NCBI GenBank assembly: GCA_964370305.1
Contig: CAYJIU010000048.1
Coordinates: 1 to 16,009, forward strand
Direction: 5' to 3'
Length of the DNA stretch: 16,009 bases
Origin: CAYJAD01 sp964370305
GTDB lineage: Bacteria; Desulfobacterota; Desulfovibrionia; Desulfovibrionales; Desulfovibrionaceae
A program made the translations under genes and the position numbers. A model generated the notes under the pieces. That model saw only the letters and a list, made by a program, of their open reading frames with translations, had not been told where the DNA came from and did no database searches. Shown in pieces: positions 1 to 9,000 of this stretch. Position 1 is the first letter of the stretch, and the number at the start of each line of letters is the position of its first letter.

Positions 1-4
1 TGAT

Positions 5-28
5 TGAAAAATATTGCTATTTTAATAG
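5..28 (-). terminator. Weak AT-rich terminator candidate after the giant adhesin
   Basis: Reading the minus strand past the adhesin stop, a short hairpin (CTATT, AA loop, AATAG; plus positions 17-28) is followed by CAATATTTTTC. The stem is only 5 bp and has almost no G-C pairs, so it would be a weak intrinsic terminator at best. Nothing else in the 51 bp beyond the stop looks like a terminator, and the window ends there. Confidence 0.25.
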
Positions 29-51
29 TTTTGTCTGTTTTTCAGCGTCGA

Positions 52-3000
52 CTAAGTAAAGTAAACTGTAATAGTGTGTCCATCAGCAAGGCCGATGATT
101 TTTTCACCAGCAGCAATATCCGCAGCGCTGATATCTATTGCCTCTCCGGTGCTGTAGCTACCAAAGTTATTGGCATCCGTAATGGGGTCTTTGTCCACAT
201 AGAGTTTGTCCGTACCCACATTAAAGTTTTTAACTGTTACATACTGGTCAGCATCATCCCTAGGATGATAATATAATTGTACAATATCCTCTGTTTGTGT
301 TGTTTCGGTTAGGTCAATGGTAGGACGGTATGTGGAGTTGTTAATGGTGCCACTAAGCCCCGTAGTGAAGGTATCATTACCTTCACCACCTGTAATGGTT
401 CCTTCACTAAATCTATTGACTGTAATGGCATCATTACCAGTACCGCCAGTAATACTGCCCGCAGCAGTAATATTGTTTATGTAGATTTCATCATTACCGC
501 TGCCGCCATCAACACGTCCTCTATCATTAATGTGATCTATATGAATTGTGTCACTACCACTGCCACCGCTGATCAAGGCATCATTTTCAAGTGTACTAAT
601 ATGAATACTATCATTGCCAGCACCAGCATTAATGGTGCTTATGCTTCCACCCACATCAGCGGCTATGAGAATAACATCATCTCCACCTTGAGTGTCAAGA
701 TTGCCGCTACTTAAGCTAGCAAAATTATCGACAAAATGGATAAGGTCATTGGCATCTGAAGTGCCGGATACAGTTATGTTAGAAGTATACCTTCCGTCAT
801 TATAATGCTGCAAGCCAGTAATTTCTGCATTGCCAATGGTGAGCTTGCCTATATTGGTCATTGTATATTCAGCGTCGGTGTCAATTTTGCTAAGTCTAAG
901 GTCTTCAATATTTGAGAATATAAACTCACTGCCATCGGGGCTTTCTAACGTATCATTTATGATTACTGTATCTGATCCTTCTCCACCGTCAATTATTACG
1001 TCAGGGCCGTAAGCACTAATGCTATCTATGCTAAGCTTATCATTGCCAGTACCTAGGGTGATGTTAGCATCACCGCCTATATTACGTATTTCAATATCAT
1101 CATCACCAGTATGGCCTTCTAGTATTCCCTTAAACGTACCACTTGAACTATTAAAACCGTTAAAGTCGTTGATAATTAGTTTTTGCACTTGAGCTGAGTT
1201 TTTGAGTGTGCCGTATCTAATAGTATTAATAACGACAGACTCTACATTATTTATGTTTAATTGAGTAAGGTCCACAAGGTCATTATCTTCTGGAAGTCCA
1301 GTGCCATTTTCACCTATAGTCTTAGTAAGGACAAGGGTGTCATCACCCTCACCACCATCAATGGTGCCAGCAATACCAGCATGCGCAACAATAGTGGTTA
1401 GGCTAATGTTATCACCACCAGCGCCGGCATTAATAGTGCCACCGCTCATGGTGTTTACAGCAATGTTATCATCACCACCACCGGCTGCAATGGTTCCATC
1501 GGTCATTTGTTTAGAAATAGAGATGAAGTCACCAGCATCTGTACCATTAAGGGTGCTACCATCGGAGAAGTTTTCTTCAGCGAGGACAGCACCAGTAATT
1601 AGTGTGCCTCCAACCCAAACTTCTCCTACATTTTCGACAGTATAAGAACCATTTTCAACCTTATCAATAACAAGCTTTTCAATATTTTTAAATGTATTGG
1701 TTCCACTAAGGGTATCCACGTTTACGGTATCACCCCCACCTTTTCCGTCAAAGGTGCCATTATTCATATATTCTATGGTAATGTTGTCCGCATCAGCTGT
1801 GCCATTAATGGTGCCACCTTCAACACCCACAGGGTAGTAGGAGTTTTCCCCAATGGTAATGTTTTCTACATTTCTTATATCGTCAAGGTTTAGGGTTTGA
1901 TCAACCATACGGATGTTTAGAGTATCATCACCTGCGCCGCCATCAATAATACCACCAGTGTATATATCTATATCAATACCATCATTGCCAGCATCACCAT
2001 TAATAGCACCAGCCTGCATGGTGTATATGCTAATATTATCATTACCATCGCCAGCATTGATGGTGCTTGCACCGCTGACATTAGAAATTGAAAATGAGTC
2101 ATCCTTTGCACTGCCATTAATGGTGCCGCCGCTCATGCTCGTATTATTATTGAAATTAGAGTCCGTAAAGTTCACACTAAAGCCTTGGTTACCATTGGCT
2201 TGAAGTATAAGCGTGCCAGATTGCATGCCGTCAGCAAGGTAGATGTAATTATTAGCATCGCCAGCGTTAATAATAGTACCAGTTATTTCCGCTCCATTTT
2301 CTATGCTAATTTCAGTGTAGCCATTGCTCGTAACTGTGCCACCAAGCATTTTATTAATGTTAATGGTGTCATCGCCAGTAAAGCCGTCAAGCGTGCCCGC
2401 ATTTAGGGTACCAATGTCAAAGGTATCGCTATCAGCTCCACCGTATACAGAGCCACCATTCATATTTTCTATGACTATCTTATTACTAGAGGTATCTGCA
2501 TTACTCATAAACTCGCCAGCATACACAGATCCATCTTGCAAGGTGTGAATATTAATAGTGTCAGCTCCAACTCCACCAGCGACTAGACCCACTTGCATGG
2601 TGCCAGCTAGGGTAATCATATCTGCGCCATCATCGCCCCAAATGCTACTTGCATTATTTGTTATATCACCCTTAACCATAAGGTAGTCGGCACCAGTGGT
2701 ACCAGTAAGACTTGTATCGACAAGACTGTCTGCATATTGAACCGCATATTCTATACCTTGGAGCTTTACGGAGCCTACATTCTCAATGGTAAAGGTTGTA
2801 TAGGTGTCAACATTGTTAAGGTTTAATGTGATTATATCTTCAAAATGATTGTCAGTGCCAGAAAGATTAGTAACGTTAACTATACCGGCTCTAGGATTTG
2901 CACCATTATTATACTGATCCTGACCATACACGCTACCGTCTTCCATGTTAATGATGGTAAACTCATCACTACCAACCCCATTAACAACACCATTTTGACC

Positions 3001-6000
3001 AAGGTTTGCAATATTTATTACTTCTACATTTTGGATATTACTAATCTCAAAAGAATCCCACCAGTCAATGGTTCCTGTTAAAGTAAAGGTATCAGTACCA
3101 ATACCGCCATCAATAATGCCTATGTCATGCGCATTTACGCTAATGCTATCATTGCCTTCACCAGCTACAATATCACCATTTAGAGTACCTCTTACTATAA
3201 CTATATCATCTCCTGCTAGGGTATTAATATCTTCATCGAGATTATCTAAATTGATTAGGTCATTATCAGCTGAACCCGTACCGTCGGTATTTCCGGTTAT
3301 TTCCTTACCTGCTATGGTTATCTTGCCCACATTGGTAATGGTATAGCTTGCACCGTCTTGTAAGGTTGTTATATTAAGCTCAGCTAGGTTGCTAAATATG
3401 TTATTTGTGCCACTGAGTTCAGTAATGGTTACGGTATCTTGTCCAGCATCTCCTCCACCGTCAATGGTTCCACCACTCATGGCTTCGATGACTATACTAT
3501 CAGCACCGTCACCACCATTAATGGTGCCGCCAGCAAAGATACTAGGAATACTTTGTTGGCCTTGCTCTTCTATTATAATGGTGTCATCACCAACACCAGC
3601 ATTAATGGTACCGCCAGTTACAGAGGTAATAGTTATTCTATCGTTAGAGCCTGAACCTTCAATAATGGCATTATCTTGCATACTTTCTATTTCTAAATTA
3701 TACGCCAGAGCTTCGGTAGATTGGATTTTAGCATTACCACTCATGGTACCTATGGTAACGCCGGCTCCTTGACTTAAGATAATGGTACCACCGCTCATGT
3801 CAAACCCTATATACCCGCCTTCCATAAAATTGTCCCCAGCATTAGCATCAATGTTCCCATTCAAGTTAATGGTACCGCTGCTTATGCCATTTTCAAAGAC
3901 AATTTTATCTCCAGTATATCCACTATTTTCAGAAATTATTGTTAAACTATTACTTCCTAAATCAACTGCATTGCTTATAGTAAGGGAATTTTCGCCAGTA
4001 CCAAGATCAATGGTGGCAGTTTGGGTAACATCGCTAATAACTACTGAATCATCACCATCACGGGTATAGATGTCATTACCTTCTTGCAAGGTGCCAATGC
4101 TCACTGTGTCATTGCCACCTCCAGCTTCGATGGAGGTATTTTTCACAGTGCCAAGGTTAAAATAATCATTGCCAGAAGAGGTATTAAGGTTAACACCTTC
4201 CACATTTGCAGCACCGGGGTTAGCCGCAGAGCCACCTTGTATGGTGACATTGCTCACACCCTCAAAGTTTATACTTCCGCCAGTGGCACCATTTTGTAAG
4301 TAGAGGGTATCAGTGGCTGTGCTGTCATCCGCTCCGGCACGGTTTATGTTTATTTCGCCTTGGGTAAGACTATTTACTATATTTATAATGTTATCGCCAA
4401 ACCCTAGGTCAATATTGGCTGCGTCAACACCTGTACCAGCAGTTACATTGGTGAGGTTAAAGACATCATCACCATGACCGCCATTTATTGTAGCCTGATT
4501 GCCAAGGTTGTTAATATTAAAGACATCATCACCCCTACCACCATAGATGGTGGCAGAACCACTCATGGTATCGCCGATGCTAATGGTATCATTACCAGCG
4601 CCGCCATGGATGGTGGCATTATCTTGCATATTACTACTTACTGTAATGCTATCATTACCGCCAACGCTGGTGCTTTCATAAAGTTGAGCACCACCAGGTG
4701 CATTATCCCCGTAGATAAAGCTACCAGCACCACTACCCTGCATATTGCCAGTAATGGTAATGGTGTCATTTCCAGCGGTGACATTTTCATAACCCGTAGC
4801 ACTGGAGTCACCAAAGATTATACCAGTATCTTGCAAGCTACCAGTGACGCTAATGCTATCATTACCGCCAGCAATGGGGGTATTTCCGCTGGTATCTTCA
4901 TGTATATCACCAACAATGATACCAGAACCTTGCACATTACCACTAAGGGTAATGGTATCAGCACCAGCCACATTGCCAGTGCCAGCTACTGTTGCTGGGT
5001 TAGAATCACCAACCAATATACCGGAATTTTGCACATTACCATAGGAGAGTTCGTCAGCAATATTGTAAGCCGTGCTGGGCATTTGTAAGGCACTTACATC
5101 ACCACCACCTTCTTCACCAGCGTTTACGGTAATGACTAAGTCTTTACCATTAGCTGCGCCATGAGCATCGGTAGTGGTGATGGTAAAGGTTTCGGTGGTT
5201 TGACCAGCATTATCACGAAGGGTATCAATGGCATTTCTTTGGGTATCAGTTAGGCCAAGGGTATAGGTATAAGCACCGGTTGCGCCATTTATAACTAGCG
5301 TACCATAGGTGCCCACAAGCGTAACATCGCCACCAGCGTTTGCAGCTGTATTGGTAGTGCCCCCATAGGTAATGCTTAGAATTTGCGTGGTTCCATCGGC
5401 GTCAACATCAATTACGTCAACGATGCCAGTGGCTGTGTCTTTATTGGCATCATCATCACCACCGCCGGTGACTTCATTATCCGTGCCAACATCAGGGGTT
5501 AGGGTAAGCTGTGGTGCATCATTAGTGCCAGTAATGGTAACGGTAACGTCCTTACTCGTCCACGCGCCATTTTTATCTTGTGCGTAGACAGTAAAGGTAT
5601 CAGTTACGCTATCACCTTCACTAAGATGCTGGGTCTTGGTGTCGTCAACGTAGTAATTATATCCACCGATTAAATCACCATTAGCACCAACTTGCACTGA
5701 ACCATAATTTAATTCAAGTAGAGTAGTATCAAGGGTTAAGCCATTGGTAAAGTCGTCAGCATCACCAAGGGTTTCGCCAAAGTTTTTCCCCGTTTCACTT
5801 ACAAAGAAGGTCATGCTATCACCAGTATCGGGGTCATTAACAACTATCTGACCATACACTGGGCCACCAGCTCCTCCAGCTCCGTTAATTCCATCTTCAT
5901 CAATAGTTAAGTCGCCTGGTCCGCCACCCACGGTTGCCCCATGTCCGTTAGTTGCATCTAGGGTCAGCACTGGGGCATCATTGGTGCCCTTAACGGTGAC

Positions 6001-9000
6001 AACGATATCCATGGGGTCGCTATCAGCTTCGCCATCATTGGCAGTTACGGTGAATCTTTCTGTTGGTGCATCGCCTTCAGTAAGTGTATTGGCTCTGGTT
6101 TCGTCAACAACATAAATATATTGACCAGAATCAGCATCAAGGTATAAGTCGCCATAGAGGCCGGTCACCTTGAAATCATAGGCAGCATAAGCGGCATCAG
6201 CATGGGCTGCACCATTTTCGACGCTGAAAGTAATGCTTCCACTGTTATCAGGGTCATGCGCAGTTATACCACCAGGTACACCTGAGATGCCAGCAAAGGG
6301 CGCGTTGGGAGTTGCTGACTCTTGAGTATCATCGCCATCGCCAACACCAGCTTCTTGCACGATGAGGGCATTAACTGCGGTGATAACTGGAGCTACGTTT
6401 GTAGCTTGAGTAATATTTACAGTCACATCGATGTTAGCTTTGTCACCGTCAGAATCTGTAAACTCAACGTTGAACGTTTCGGTCCCGCTTCCAGTATAGT
6501 CTGGCTTAATATCCACACTATATACACCAGTCTCGTAATTAAGAGTTACAATGCCCCAGTCATAGTCGAAGGTTGATATCTTTGCAATGTAATCAGTGCT
6601 GGTACCTACGGTAGAAACAGTTGTCACATCATATGTTCCACCCTCTTTGTCAGCACCAGTGAAGTTATCAGCAAAGGTTAAACCAGCGGCTGTGCTTGTT
6701 CCTTCGGTTAGGGTAATAGGAGCTTCTGCACTGAATGCTACACCATCGTCAATAATGTTTACATCAACCGTTGTTGACGAGAGATTGCCAACTTTGTCTG
6801 CAGTAGAGATGTCAAAGCCAACTGTAGGCTTCACGTCATCTGCGCCTTGAACATCATGTGTTGTAATATTATCATTTAAGGTAACATTGCAATTTACTGT
6901 ATAAGTGCCGTCGCCATTATTAGTAATAACAACATTGCTAATGCTGTATGGAGCACCAGCAGGTGTGATGGCAGCACCGTTGTAAGAACCAGAACCAGCA
7001 GCATCCAAAACAATGTTCTGACCAGCTATAGTTACAGAGGCAAGATTATCTTCTATGATGGTGAAGCTTTGTTCAAAGACTGCATCCTTCGTCACATGCG
7101 TACCTTCTGTCAATTCACCTTCGTCTAGGCTTACAGTGCCAGCGGTGATGATGGTAGGTGCTGTATCAACCGTGTAGCCTTCGGTATGAGTAATAGGCTT
7201 GCTGTTGCCGGCGGCATCTGAAGCAGTTACAAAAGTTGTTATTGAGTTATTGGCCGCAAGTACGTTACCGGGCACGTCAATGCTAAAGGTTAAATCAGCA
7301 GCTAGTGTGCCAGTGAAATCTTGAGCACCAACGGTCAAGGTTACGGTGTCGCCGGCCTTCACGTCGCCGTCTACTCTACCTGTTATTGCCACATCTCCTG
7401 CTGCTTCGACAGAATTCAATACGCCGTCACCTGCTATTGTATCAAGGGTGATGGTTGCAGTAGTATTCGTATCAACTAACACAGTATGAGTTGCATTACC
7501 AGTAAATGGATTACCTGCAGCGTCTGTGCCTTCGATCTTAGCATCAATAGTATTATCGGCTACTAAATCAGAGCCAAGAACATTTATAGAATAAGTAAGC
7601 CCAGCCTGCACTTGGCCTGTATACTCATTGCCATTTACAGTTAAGGTCACGGTATCGCCAACTGTGGCATCGCCACCAACGGTACCAGTTACTGTTACAT
7701 TAGCAATAGATTCAGAGGCATTAATGGTATTGTCGGCAGTTACATTATTAACGGTAATTGTTGCAGATGCTGTGGTATCAACTGTTACAGTATGGGTTGT
7801 ATTGGCGGTAAAGCTATTACCTTTTGCGTCTGTGCCTTCGACCTTAGCGTCAAAAGTAGCATCAACTGCTAAGTCAGAACCAAGAACATTTATAGAGTAG
7901 CTACCATCCGCTTGCACTAACCCTGTATAATTATTACCATTTACAGTTAAGGTTACTGTATCGCCAACTGCGGCATCGCCGCCAACTGTGCCGGTTACTG
8001 CTACTTCTACACCTACTGCGGATTCAGCTGCATTAATGGTATTGTCTGCAGTTACACTATTAACGGTAATCGTGGCTGTTGTTACTGCGTCCGTCATGCT
8101 TACAGTTACGTCTGTTGTAATTGTGTCATCATCAGAGTCAGTAATTTGGAAGGTGAAGGTCTCATTCTCACCTGCTTTGTCAGGCTTAGCGGTGAAAGTA
8201 TAGCTTTGACCATCTGCACTAAGCTTTACATAACCATTGCCCACATCCCAGCCAAGGGTTGCATGTTCTGTTGTTGCGGCAGTGAATACACCACCAGCCA
8301 TTGTGCCAACTTTTACTGTTGCATCAACAGGAACATCAGCACCAAAATCAGCCGTAATTGTGCCTGTGGTGGAATTACCTTCGACAACACTATTACTTGC
8401 TACCGTTGCGGAAATTGTAGGTACAGAATCAGTGATGGTTATGGTTACAGTGGCTGTACCTGTAGCACCAACGGCATCCTTAATGGCAACGTCTACAGTA
8501 AAGGAATTACCAGCACTGTGGTCAAAAGCCTTGGTTTGTGTAAACACAAGGTTACCACCATCAAAGCTAAATGTTCCATATTGAGAATTTGGTAAGTTAG
8601 CGTTTGTATCAAAGCTCATGCCTGCAGCTATATCTGCTGGATCAAGATTTATGGTAACAACAACATCGTTAGTGTTGTCAGCATCAGTATTTGCTGCAAC
8701 ATTAGCATCGTCAGAATTTACCGCAATTGTAGTAGATAAAGCACCCTCACTGGCACCATTAATAGTTACGGTAACTTCTTGTGTGGTGTAAGCACCTTCG
8801 CCATCCTGTACATAAATATCAAAAGTTTCGGTAAGTGTTTGATTTATCTCAAGAGATTGAACAGTATTATATGCACTTGCATTTTGAGCTTGAGTAAAGA
8901 GCGTATAGGTATAATTACCGGCAGCATCTATAGAAAAACTACCATATTGACCATTTTGAGTGGTTGTTATTGCACTAGAGGGATTGGTAAGGCTAAAATT

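Noticed and set aside
400..5080. CRISPR-like or satellite repeat in the regularly spaced GTAATGGTATCATT-like DNA
   Set aside because: The periodicity comes from codons for GNDTI-type protein repeats in one uninterrupted frame; there are no conserved repeats with unique spacers.
4474..5088. Plus-strand open frame of 204 codons, and many others of 60-150 codons opposite the adhesin
   Set aside because: They are antisense shadows of the giant gene. Their composition mirrors its repeats (Ser/Pro/Leu- or Ile/Thr-rich), and they lack family features.
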